This document shows, one piece after another, positions 1 to 10,546 of a stretch of 64,000 nt of DNA. A program made the position numbers and the translations under genes. Location: the NCBI GenBank assembly GCA_025175895.1, contig CM046001.1, positions 28,096,314 through 28,160,313 of the forward strand. Reading direction: 5' to 3'. Below the pieces are notes generated by a model. That model searched no databases, was not told the DNA's origin, and saw only the letters and a program-made list of their open reading frames with translations. The stretch comes from Wurfbainia villosa. Lineage: Eukaryota > Streptophyta > Magnoliopsida > Zingiberales > Zingiberaceae. The stretch's first letter is position 1; each line of letters starts with the position of its first letter.

Positions 1-2
1 GA

Positions 3-1407
3 ACAAGTTTCGATGGCTATCTAAGAAACCTATCGTGGGTCTTGCAGAGGTGTGAGGAAAATAACTTGATTTTGAATTGGGAAAAATGTCACTTCATGGT
101 CACGGAAGGAATAGTATTAGGCCATAAAATATTAGGAAATGGTATTGAAGTAGACAGGGCAAAGGTCGAAGTAATTGAGAAGTTTCCACCACCTATGGAT
201 GTTAAGGGCATCCAGAGTTTCCTTGGTCATGTAGGTTTTTATTGGAGGTTCATAAAGAATTTCTCTCAAATAACAAAACCCCTGACAAACCTACTGGATA
301 AAGATGCAGACTTTATTTTTGACCAGTAATGTTTTGAAGCATTTTAAGAAATTAAAAAGGCTTTAGTGACCACCCTAATAATACAATCCCCCGATTGAAG
401 CTTACCATTCGATGTTATGTGCGATGCCAGTAACTATACAGTAGGAGTAGTATTAGGGCAGCAAAAGGACAAGAAACTGCACATAATTCACTATTCCAGC
501 AAGACACTTGACGAGGCACAAATTAATTATGCCACAACAGAAAAAGAGTTAGTAGCAGTGGTGTTTGCTTTTGTCAAGTTCATATTGTACCTAGTAGGGT
601 CAAAGGTCATAGTTTACACTGATCATGTAGCAGTTCACTACTTACTTAGTAAGAAGGAGGCAAAACCCCGCCTCATTCCCTGGATCCTACTGTTGCAGGA
701 ATTTGATATAGAAATTAGGGATAAGAAAGGCTTAGAGAACGTCGTTGCAGACCATTTATCGCGTATTTCTCTAGATAAATAGTTAGAGGGGGAAGACAGT
801 GCCCAAATAAATGACACATTACGGGATGATACACTCATGGCTGTTAATAAGGTTATTTCCCCCTGGTACACAGATTTGGTAAACTTTTTAGCAGGAAAGG
901 TAATTTTATCAAAATACACAACCCAACAAAGGAAAAGGTTCTTTGCAGAGGTAAAGCAATATGTGTGGGATGATCCTTTTCTATTTAAAAGATATGTGGA
1001 TAGCATATATCGAAGATGTGTACCGAAGGAGTTGGTAGCATCCTTTTTCATTGTCATTCCTCCGCATATGGGGGGGCATACCAGAGTCTAAAAAATAGTC
1101 ACAAAAGTGCTCCAGATGGCGTTCTACTGGCTTAGTTTATTTAAAGATACGCGTAACTATGTGGTCTCCTATGATCGGTGCCAACAAATAGGTAATATAG
1201 GTAGGAGACATGAAATGCCATCGAGTACTATATTAGAGGTAGAACTCTTTGATGCATGGGGGATAGATTTTATGAGACATTTTCCCACTTCTGGGACAAA
1301 TAGATACATTCTGGTAGCTGTAGATTATGTTTCTAAGTGGGTAGAAGCTTTGACATCACCCCACTACGATGCTAGAACGGTTATCAAGATGTTTAAAAGG
1401 ACTATAT
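3..1407 (+). pseudogene. Athila-type gypsy pol fragment (element A): RT end, RNase H, integrase start
   Basis: This is the middle of a Ty3/gypsy polyprotein whose start lies left of the window. One frame runs from base 3 to 1407. It shows the C-terminal part of reverse transcriptase (NWEKCHFMV, then the FLGHVGFYWRFI motif), an RNase H domain starting near 414 (CDASNYTVG) and closing with VADHLSRI, the integrase zinc-binding region (GGHTRV...CQQIGN) and the first part of the integrase core (DAWGIDFM, VDYVSKWVEAL). In-frame stops lie at 327, 345, 396, 780 and 1089, so it cannot make protein. The frame is cut at 1407 by element B and resumes at 8046. The env-like ORF downstream fits the Athila lineage. 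Assignment to gypsy is certain; Athila is likely. Confidence 0.9.
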
Positions 1408-2874
1408 TATTGGTGTAATCGGCCCAGGTCACGATTGATCAGGACTCGAGTTTCACTCGAGTGATGTTTTGATGTTTCGACAAAAACATATGACAATGTA
1501 ATTGTCATGGGAAAGTCCAAGTCTTGAGTACTTGGCATGGGAAGTCCAAGTGGGACACTTGGCATTTGGTAAAGTCCAAGCATGGGTCTTGGCAATGGAA
1601 AGTCCAACATGAGTTGGCAAGGAAAGTCCAAGCATGTGTCTTGGCATGAAAAGTCCAACATGGGTTGGCAAGGTAAAGTCCAAGCATGAGTCTTGGCATG
1701 AGAAGTCCAAGGGGTTTAATATTGGCTGCATAAAGTCCAAGCGGGAGTCTTGGCAGCATAAGTCCAATGGTTGGCGGCGTAAAGTCCAAGCGGAGTCTTG
1801 GCGGCATAAGTCCAATGTGCCTTGGCGGTGTAGACACCGTTAGCATGACATAGCCGATGGAAGCACCTGAAGGCTAATGCGATGAATGAACAAGTCATGG
1901 ATGACTTGGAGGGATCCGAGAGGCGTGAGGCTGATGGAGGTGGCTAGAAGGCTTAGGTCTAGGCTAAGGGTGGTCTAGCAAGTATGGGGGCACCATACTT
2001 GGGCTAAAACCTCATGTTTGAGGTGTGCCAGTCGACTGGTGCCATGTGGCAGTCGACTGGATCGAGTCAACTAGGGTTTGATCGGAAGTGGTCTAGCAAT
2101 GACCGCCAGAGGTGGGCAATGATCGATGATGGCTCGAATAAATGACCGATTGCATGATCTCGACCGGGTGCTGGAATTCGACCACAGAGTGTAGTCTCAC
2201 TCGACCGCTGGGACCAACAGTCGAGTGAGGACACCATCAGTCGACTGATGGGTTTGATCAGTCTACTGATGGTAGATCCGTTGGACTTATCCAGCGTGGA
2301 TCTAGCCGTTGTCTCACGACAACAGTGGCATCAGTCGACTGATGGTCCCGATCAGTCGACTGATCGACTTTTTCCAGCACAGGTTGAAGCTATAAAAGGA
2401 GCTCGTGATGGAGGAAAAGATAGTGATTTTCTTGGGCGAAATTGAAGGGGGAAGTTGGTGCTTTCCAGTCCTTCAAAGCTAGTTCAAGGCAATCAAAAAT
2501 CAAGCAATCAAAAGCTTTTGTAAAGTGTTTTTCCTTTACTTGCATTTGTATTTCATTATCGTATTTTCTTGTATCTCTTTGATTATTATTGTAATCATTA
2601 TTGTACGAGGTTTCTCCACCTCCAGATTGTTCCGAGAAGGAGTGTTTATTAGTGGTTGTGTGTGCATCACTAGAGCTCGTAGAGCTCGATCCGTGGAGTA
2701 AGAACTGTGCGGTTCCGAACCACGTTACATACTCGTGTTTGCGTATTTCGTTATTGTATCATATCTATTTCCGCTGCGCACTAATGAAATTGTAGAGACG
2801 AACATGCGATCGAATTCCATCTACGAACGGTCAATCGCTATTCACCCCCCTCTAGTGGCATCAAATATCCTACA
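1408..2874 (+). repeat. 5' LTR of element B
   Basis: This 1467-bp LTR pairs with 6548-8040. Bases about 1503-1825 are a degenerate array of short units holding AGTCCAAG and CTTGGCA, which can fold as small hairpins. Bases 2020-2370 hold several CAGTCGACTG-type palindromes, but the stretch 2090-2175 differs from the 3' LTR by block replacements of that palindrome. The LTR ends in the TTCACCCCCCTCTAG tract shared by all SIRE-like LTRs here. Confidence 0.93.
2391..2399 (+). promoter_or_regulatory. TATA box of B 5' LTR
   Basis: TATAAAAGG lies about 480 bases before the LTR end, just after the palindrome array, and is conserved at the same place in the 3' LTR. Confidence 0.6.
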
Positions 2875-2889
2875 ATTGGTATCAGAGCC
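2875..2889 (+). promoter_or_regulatory. Primer binding site of element B
   Basis: ATTGGTATCAGAGCC directly follows the 5' LTR. TGGTATCAGAGC complements the 3' end of plant initiator tRNA-Met, the usual primer of copia elements. Confidence 0.9.
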
Positions 2890-2941
2890 CGGGGCTCTTC
2901 TATGGATTAACAACTCGGAGTCAAGACGCTAGAGGAACAAG

Positions 2942-4662
2942 ATGGAGTTCGAGGAGAGATTGGGTGATGACATCAACGTTCCGCCTTCCTTCGACCGCGA
3001 ACATTTGGTGTATTGGAAAGGTAAAATGGAATATTTTCTAATGACGAATATAGAAAATTGGTTTGCCGTGATTATAGGTTTTGATGCTCCGAGAGGAGAG
3101 AACGGCAAAATCCTCAAAATGAAGCGATGGACCGAGGAGCAATGTCAAAAATTCAAGACAACCGTTAAGGTAATAAAAATGTTGATTAATTTGATACTTA
3201 ACAATATTTTGTCTAGATTAGGAAGCTATAAGGATGCCAAGTAGTTGTGGAACAAGCTGGTCAAGTTCCACAACAATCCCGAATCGGTCAAAGAAGACTT
3301 GAAAGAGGAGGATGAAGAAGAGAGTTCATCCTCAAGTGAAAGTGAGGAATCGGAAGTTGAGATGGAGTCAACTTTCGGATCAAAGAAAGAAAAGGTGGAA
3401 GAAGGGGAAGAAGCATCCGCTTCTAGGATTGAGGGGGAGAGACCATCCTCCACACCGGGGCAATCTCAAGAGGAGCCATCCACCTCCGGGAGAGATAAAG
3501 AATCCACTATGGGGCCTACAACCACTCTAGGTAACTCAAGCAATTCGATTTTAAACAAAAATCATATAATTTGCTTTGAGTGTAGGGAATCTGGGCACTA
3601 CAAGAGTAGTGCCCAAAAAGGGTAAAGAAGGCTCAACCGGCACCAAAAGTCAAGGATGCCGGTCCCCAAAGTCAAAAGAGCAAGGAGCATATCATATGCT
3701 TCAAGTGCAACTCAAAGGGGCATTACCGGAGTCATTGCCCAAGGGGGAAGAAGAAAGGGCAAGAAGGAGCAACACAAGTAGGGGGAGCCTCCAAGGCAAA
3801 CCCTAAGGTATATTTCAATAATGCACCTTCCTCAGTTAATAGGCAAAAGCATGCTAGAAGATTTAATTCTCTTGCTATTGTACATGAAAAGCATGCTAGA
3901 AGATTTAATTCTCTTGCTATTGTACATGAAAAGCATGCTAGAAGTAATAGACATATTTGTCTAGGTGCTAAAAAGGTCAACTTAGGAAATAAGGAGAAAT
4001 TTGGGACTAATGTCCCTAGAAAAACCTTACCTAAGGAATCTATTAGGAAAATACAAGAACACTTAGGTTTTAACCCTAAATGGACTAGGCATATGCCTAG
4101 AAAGGACAATGCCCATGGTTTAAATCAAAACTCAAAAATTGGGCAATTAGAATTGGAGAACCAAGCCTTGAGGTCAAGGCTTGAGAAACTGGAAAAGACC
4201 CTTAGGAATATACAAACTCAATTTCAAGGGTCTAATGATCAAAAGTCTAAGTCTAGATCTCAAAGTCAACATATAGGACCTCAAAGTCGAATGTCGACCA
4301 AGGGAAAGCAAGGTTTGGGTCACAAACCTAAGCCTAAGGTGGCTTACCATAGTGTTCCATTTGATTATGGAACACAAACTAAGTCTAAGAAGACTAAAGT
4401 TACTAGGGAAGCTATCCCTAAGAGTAACCATAGTTTGTGCCTAGTGGCTAAGGTTTCTAAGAAACCTAGGGTGGCCACTAAGAAGGTTGCAAGGGGAGTT
4501 ACCCCTAGAGTCAACCTAGGTAAGACCAAAATGACCAAGGCTAATAAGCCTAGGAGGGTCATTAGGAAGGTATCTAGGGAGGTTATCCCTAAGGAATACC
4601 TAATTAACCCTAGGAGCTCAAATCAGTTTTGGGTTCCTAAGAGCGTGATTGATTCACGCTAG
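2942..4662 (+). pseudogene. Gag-like protein of element B, broken
   Basis: The ATG lies 53 bases after the primer binding site. The order of parts follows the intact gag of element D: an N-terminal domain (YWKGKMEYFL, LWNKLVKF), an acidic Ser/Glu-rich linker, two CCHC zinc knuckles (CFECRESGHYKS and CFKCNSKGHYRSHC), a basic linker, a leucine-heptad coiled coil (LELENQALRSRLEKLEK) and a C-terminus ending WVPKSVIDSR. Two lesions are visible: an in-frame TAG at 3242, where D has Glu, and a one-base loss near 3608 that destroys the last Cys of knuckle 1. After 3610 the frame stays open to 4662. A 42-bp tandem duplication lies at 3847-3930. No pol follows. Confidence 0.85.
3847..3944 (+). repeat. 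42-bp in-frame tandem duplication in B gag
   Basis: The 42-bp unit starting AAGCATGCTAGAAG is present at 3847-3888 and 3889-3930, followed by a partial third copy to 3944. It repeats a 14-residue block starting KHARRFN; the gag of D has this block once. The length keeps the frame. Confidence 0.9.
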
Positions 4663-6533
4663 GTGGGTTTAGGGTGTGCCAACCTTGATTGGATGAGTAG
4701 TTAACTCAACCATGGTAAAGGTGGCACTTTAGGATATTTTCAAGGTTATGGTTACCTTGAAAATACATTTGAGCTTTAATCCTAAAAAGATCTTAGGATG
4801 TGCCAATATTAATTATGAAGTTTGATAAAGTGATCAAATTGGCATAATTTAGGTTTAGCAGTTAGTGTGCCATTTTGGGTTTTGGCACGCTAGGGAAACT
4901 AGTGATAATGTGGCAAAATATATTTAATCACAACAAATGGCAACTAATATTAAAATTTAGGTATTATTATACCTATATATTTTATATGTCATGCTTTGTT
5001 TGCCATATGACATGCCATGACATCATGCTTATTCTTAATCATTTTATATGTCATGAATATGTTTAGGTTAAGGATTTAAGTGTCATGTGTTTTTAGATTT
5101 TATCATATGCCATGACATCATGATCATTACCCATGCTTAATTATTGCTATCTTTATGCCATGATCATTTCATGCATTTAATTGATTAAAATTGAACTAAG
5201 GACAATGGCATGACTTGGAGTCCCATTTATAAGGGAATCAAGTAGGGTTGCCATAGAAAAATGCATGAAACCCTAGATTAAATGAACCAAAACCCACATC
5301 TCACATCCAATTGACATGTATGTGTATTTATACACCCTAGATACATCCGCTTCTATGCTAGGATATGAGTTAAGTTCAAGGTGCATAGTTTTTGCATTTA
5401 GTTGAACCCAAACTCATCTTAACTCAACATATGGATCATTGGAAAAGCTTGTGTACAAGTCATATACGTAGAGCCCAAGAAATATGATCCAAAATAAGGT
5501 TTTGAAAACATTTTAAAATCATTTTGAAAAACCTTGGTGAAGTCTATCTTTTGATTGCAATCACCATTGATGAGATTGATACAAAGTGAGCCAAAAACTT
5601 AAAAGTTTTCTTCACTTTTGAATTTTGTATCAATTTCGATATTTTATGGGTAAAATATTTCTCAAACATTTTTCACCCATTGTATTGGTCATAGGTATTA
5701 TACGTATCAATTTTCGTGATTTTTCGATATACGTATAATTAGTTATGATTTTCCAAAACTCATTTCTGATAACTGAAAATTGGATTTTTCAGTTATCAGT
5801 CGACTGCCCTGGGTGGCAGTCGACTGATGAGTGTGTCAGTCGACTGATTTCTGAATCACTCGACTGATAGCCTGATTTCGGGGTAACCAAGGTTGTTTAA
5901 CTCGATTTCAGCTGCGGTTAAGGTCCCTAACCACTCCTAACCCTAGGATATGCTTTGGGAAGCATTATAAAGGGTGAAAATCCATTGGATATGGATTAGG
6001 AGAGTTGTTTAGGATTTGTATCAATGTTAAGGTGTTGGAAAGTTCAATGTTGAATTTCTAACCTTAATTTTGATGGCTTATAGTTCCTATTGACTTAGGG
6101 ACTTCCCAAGGACATTGTTGGTGCAATGGTCAAGGGAGAGCAAGCCTTTAGGGGGAGGTATCCATCTTGGAGTTATGGATGTGTTTTTCTTTCTTGAAGG
6201 GGAGAATGTTATCAATTGGGAAAATTGATGGATTTTTAGAAACCCAATTTTGAAATTGGGAGAGTGTATAGGATTGTCTCTCTTGAGTGATATGGGACTT
6301 ATCACTAAGAAGATGGTAGGTATCCTAGGTATTTTTGGACTAAGGGGGAGATTGTAAGATCTCATTGGGACATGAGACATTGACCTCCTTGGAGAGGAAA
6401 CCTTTTTGATGTTAGTCAAAAAGGGGGAGAATGTTTGGGGGAGAACATTTAAGATTACCAATTTGGAATAATTGGTGAGAGACTTGAGTTAGTGGTCTAA
6501 CTCAAATGATTTGTTTGGTTTTTGTCAAACATC
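4663..6533 (+). other. Non-coding 3' internal region of element B
   Basis: No supportable gene. AT-rich sequence with scattered CATGACATCATG-like words lies at 4980-5180. A group of CAGTCGACTG-type palindromes lies at about 5797-5870. Polypurine-like tracts lie at about 6149 (TTTAGGGGGAGG), 6341 (AAGGGGGAGATTG) and 6418 (AAAAAGGGGGAGAATG), upstream of the tract abutting the LTR. Element D carries the homologous region on the other strand. Confidence 0.7.
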
Positions 6534-6547
6534 AAAAAGGGGGAGAT
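6534..6547 (+). promoter_or_regulatory. Polypurine tract of element B
   Basis: AAAAAGGGGGAGAT directly abuts the TGTTGG start of the 3' LTR, as expected for the plus-strand DNA primer of a SIRE-like copia element. Confidence 0.9.
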
Positions 6548-8040
6548 TGTTGGTGCAATCGGCCCAGGTCACGATTGACCAGGACTCGAGTTTCACTCGA
6601 GTGATGTTTTGATGTTTCGACAAAAACATATGACAATGTAATTGTCATGGGAAAGTCCAAGTCTTGAGTACTTGGCATGGGAAGTCCAAGTGGGACACTT
6701 GGCAATTGGTAAAGTCCAAGCATGGGTCTTGGCAATGGAAAGTCCAACATGAGTTGGCAAGGAAAGTCCAAGCATGGGTCTTGGCATGAAAAGTCCAACA
6801 TGGGTTGGCAAGATAAAGTCCAAGCATGAGTCTTGGCATGAGAAGTCCAAGGGGTTTAATATTGGCTGCGTAAAGTTCAAGCGGGAGTCTTGGTAGCATA
6901 AGTCCAATGGTTGGCGGCATTAAGTCCAAGCGGAGTCTTGGCGGCATAAGTCCAATGTGCCTTGGCGGTGTAGACATCGTTAGCATGACATAGCCGATGG
7001 AAGCACCTAAAGGCTAACGCGATGGATGAACAAGTCATGGATGACTTGGAGGGATCCGAGAGGCGTGAGGCTGATGGAGGTGGCTAGAAGGCTTAGGTCT
7101 AGGCTAAGGGTGGTCTAGCAAGTATGGGGGCACCATACTTGGGCTAAAACCTCATGTTTGAGGTGTGCCAGTCGACTGGTGCCATGTGGTAGTCGACTGG
7201 ATCGAGTCAACTAGGGTTTGACTGCGGGAAGTGGTCTAGCAGTCGAATGTTTGAGGTGGGCAGTCGACTGATGGCTCGAGCAGTCGACTGATTGCATGAT
7301 CAATCGACTGGTGCTTGGGAATTCGGCCACAGAGTGTAGTCTCACTCGACTGCTGGGACCAGCAGTCGAGTGAGGACACCATCAGTCGACTGATGGGTTT
7401 GATCAGTCGACTGATGGGTTTGATCAGTCGACTGATGGTAGATCCGTTCGACTTATCCAGCGTGGATCTAGCCGTTGTCTCACGACAACAGTGGCATCAG
7501 TCGACTGATGGTCCTGATCAGTTGACTGATCGACTTTTTCCAGCATAGGTTGAAGCTATAAAAGGAGCTCATGATGGAGGAAAAGATAGCGATTTTCTTG
7601 GGAGAAATTGAAGGGGGAAGTTGGTGCTTTCCAGTCCTTCAAAGCTAGTTCAAGGCAATCAAAGATCAAGCAATCAAAAGCTTTTGTAAAGTGTTTTTCC
7701 TTTACTTGCATTTGTATTTCATTATCGTATTTGCTTGTATCTCTTTGATTATTGTTGTAATCATTATTGTACAAGGTTTCTCCACCTCCGAATTGTTCCG
7801 AGAAGGAGTGTTTATTAGTGGTTGCGTGTGCATCACTAGAGCTCGTAGAGCTCGATCCGTGGAGTAGGAACCGTGCGGTTCGGAACCACGTTACATACTC
7901 GTGTTTGCGTATTTCGTTATTGTATCATATCTATTTCCGCTGCGCACTAACGAAATTGTAGAGACGAACACGCGATCGAATTCCATCTACGAACGGTCAA
8001 CCGCTATTCACCCCCCTCTAGCGGCGTCAAATATCCTACA
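6548..8040 (+). repeat. 3' LTR of element B
   Basis: This 1493-bp copy of the LTR is followed by the TATAT target duplication. At about 7170-7520 it keeps a dense array of CAGTCGACTG palindromes in places where the 5' LTR is altered. The hairpin-prone AGTCCAAG array is at about 6653-6967. Confidence 0.93.
7557..7565 (+). promoter_or_regulatory. TATA box of B 3' LTR
   Basis: TATAAAAGG at the position equivalent to 2391 in the 5' LTR. Confidence 0.55.
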
Positions 8041-8045
8041 TATAT

Positions 8046-8780
8046 TTCCCAGATTTGGAGTCCCTCAGGCTGTAATTAGTGATGGATGAGCACACTTCAT
8101 CGAGAAGCAATTTGAAAAATTACTGCACAAGTATGGGGTAATCCATAAGGTCTCAACAACATACCACCATCAAACAAGTGGACAGGTGGAAATTTCAAAT
8201 CGAGAGATTAAAATCATTCTAGAGAAAATAGTCATGACATCTAGGAGAGATTGGTCAAAAACTAGATGATGCTCTCTGGGCTTATCACACAACTTACAAG
8301 ACTCCCATTGGTATGACCCCATTTTGCTTGGTTTACAAAAAGTCATGCCACCTTCATGTCGAATTGAAACACAAAGCTTATTGATCCATCAGAAAGTTAA
8401 ATCTGGACTTATGTGTGGCGAGAGAAAATAGGAAACTGCAGTTAAGTGAGTTATATGAAATCCGACGAGATGCTTAAGAACATGCAAAGGCATATAAGCA
8501 GCGAACGAAAAAATAGCATGACCAACATATCCTGAGAAGAGAGTTTAAGGAAGGGGACTTAGTTCTCCTATATAATTCAAGATTAAAGATTTTCTTGGGA
8601 AAACTAAATTCAAGATGGCCGGGACCATTTCAAATTAAAAAGGTATATCTATATAGGACTGTGGATATATGGAGTAAGGAATCAGGAGAGGTTAAAGTAA
8701 ATGGGCAGTGATTAAAGAAGTATCTAAGGGAATATCAAGATTTTGACAAGGATGAATGGAGGTTCATAGAACTGCGGAGC
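8046..8780 (+). pseudogene. Integrase C-terminal part of element A
   Basis: The integrase frame broken at 1407 resumes right after the TATAT duplication. It shows PRFGVPQAVISDG, then YHHQTSGQVEISNREI with the catalytic Glu region, and further down the chromodomain-side remnants. Many stops and frameshifts lie after about 8085, so only pieces can be read. The distal part near 8700-8780 resembles the C-terminal tail of Athila pol. Confidence 0.8.
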
Positions 8781-9239
8781 CAAGCTGAAGCATAGGGGTA
8801 CGGTCGAGCTAAGGACCTTAAACCAGTGTTTCTTGGGAGGCAACCCAAGTTTAGCTTTCTTGGTCTTTACATTCATGCATGCTAGGTTAAGGTATAAATT
8901 TTGTCCATTAGAATCCTTATAAGTGGTTTAGGGTTATAAAGAAATCGCTAGGTATAAAGGAGATTTCTTTTTAGAACCCCAGAAGGAAGCATGGGCGGGT
9001 GTGTAGATTCCACACGGCTGTGCCCCACGGGTAGAAGAGAGCATGACAGGGCGTGTCGTATGCATCAGACAGTGTGGCACTCCAGGAGAAATCTAGAGTC
9101 GCACACAGCTGACTGGTTAAATTTCACATGGTTGTTCTAAATTTTGGATTTTTTTCCAAGTGCCCAGGTCAGAGCCTAACACGGTCGGTCGTGTAGATTC
9201 TACACGGCCGTGTCACATCTCGATAAAAGGGCATGAGCT
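8781..9239 (+). other. Spacer of element A between pol and env-like ORF
   Basis: No gene. It contains CTTGGGAGGCAACCCAAG at about 8831, a word seen downstream of pol in many Athila/Tat-type elements, and repeated ACACGGCCGTG-type palindromic words near 9000-9030 and 9185-9215. Confidence 0.55.
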
Positions 9240-10546
9240 GTGAGACTCAAATCTCCTGCCCTAGCCCGTGCAAAATCCTATTCTCCAACCTCCAAGGACC
9301 CTCTCCAAGCTCCAAGAAGCTTTCAAAAAGTAATGATGAAGAGGACAAAGCATGCAGCAATGAAGGCTGCCCCTTCAAGGTCAAGGTCGAGGGGAAGAAA
9401 TGCCCACCAAGAATCGGAGAAAGGTAACACTCCTTTAGGCATAATATTTCGAGATGATGCACATAGGAGTAGATTTAACATGCTTTCTTCTCACAAGATT
9501 ACTGCTACACGCTATTTAGATGTGCCACTATTAGAAACCCTAGGCTGGTTTGGGGATGTGCAAGGTCTATTTGCAAAAGTAGGTTGGGAAGAGATTATGG
9601 GAGTGAGATGCTTAACATACCCTAGGGCAGTCTTAGAATTCTTGAGCTCCGTGGATTTGGAGATATTATTTGATAAAGATAGTGAAGAGGGCAAGATTTT
9701 CTTTAGGTTATTTAACATTGAGCATGAGTGGACCCTTAACCAATGAAACCTTTGTTTCAGACTGCCTAATGGGGGAGAGAGGAGAACCCCTAATGAATTT
9801 AATTCTAGATTATTTTGGTTTGAATTGACATGGGAAAATGCATATGACCCCTCAAGAGACAAAGCCTCCTGATTCCAAAACCCTATTTTTAAATATATTC
9901 ATTGAGTCATGGCTAGTACCATTATTGGTAGGGGGGAGACATGAGGTTGAGTGAACTCCTTTGCCTATGGAACATGTTGTAAGAAAGGAATACTAGATGT
10001 AGGGTCCTATTTTATTTGGCATCTAGTTAAGGTAGGGAAAGCACCCAAGTGGGAGATTATCTTAGGGGGTTTATTGACCTACATTTGCGATATGATGGGG
10101 TACGATTGTGAGGGATTGGATAGGGTCGAAGGGAGCCCTAGTGTAGATTTAGGGGTGTGCATGCCTATGAGGATGATAGTTAGAGAAGGATATTTATTTT
10201 GCTTTGTAAGTAATAAATTTCCACCCCTTAGGCTCCCCGATATCGATCGTACCACCATAACTAACTATGCCAATGGACAATTGAATCGGATAGTGAAATC
10301 CCCACCATACACAGGGCCTTCCACTCATGCACCCCTCTCATCTCCTAACCATCACTCCCCTATAGACCCACCTATTTATAGGAGCCCACCTAGTCCACGC
10401 CGCGATCCTACACATGCACCGCCTTCTTTTTCTACCTTTGAGAAGGATGTAGGTACGTCGACCTATGATTTCTTCGAGTTTCAATCACGCCTCAATGACA
10501 TTTACATCGAGCAGTAGACACAGGGGCAGCGGTGGGAGGAACATAG
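9240..10546 (+). pseudogene. Athila env-like ORF (ATHILA ORF-1 family), broken
   Basis: One frame covers the whole interval. Its start is basic and Arg/Ser-rich; then come RSRFNMLSSHKITATRYLD, LLETLGWFGDVQGLF, TYPRAVLEFLSS, NPIFKYIH and GGLLTYICDMMGYDCE, followed by a Pro/Ser-rich tail. This is the conserved core of the ATHILA ORF-1 family, the third ORF of Athila elements, often called env-like although its role is unproven. Five in-frame TGA stops lie at 9744, 9870, 9903, 9942 and 9948, and a TAG at 10515. The frame continues to 10546, where the LTR of element X cuts it. The all-TGA pattern suggests decay of CGA codons by cytosine deamination. Confidence 0.82.

Larger units (their letters stand above)
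1408..8040 (+). mobile_element. Element B: gag-only, non-autonomous SIRE-like LTR retrotransposon
   Basis: A complete LTR element sits inside the integrase gene of element A. Its LTRs are 1408-2874 and 6548-8040. The 3' copy starts TGTTGGTG and both end TACA; the 5' copy starts TATTGGTG after a G-to-A change. The target duplication is TATAT at 1403-1407 and 8041-8045, and the integrase frame of A resumes across it. A primer binding site for initiator tRNA-Met follows the 5' LTR and a polypurine tract precedes the 3' LTR. The internal part of about 3.7 kb holds one gag-like gene, now broken, and no protease, integrase or RT. This matches the known class of terminal-repeat retrotransposons with a GAG domain (TR-GAG). 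Element D is a close relative. Confidence 0.93.

Noticed and set aside
1407..1846. Three overlapping minus-strand frames with repeated LDF/CQDS peptides (also 6532-6986)
   Set aside because: They lie in the AGTCCAAG/CTTGGCA array of the B LTR; the peptide repeats come from the DNA repeat.
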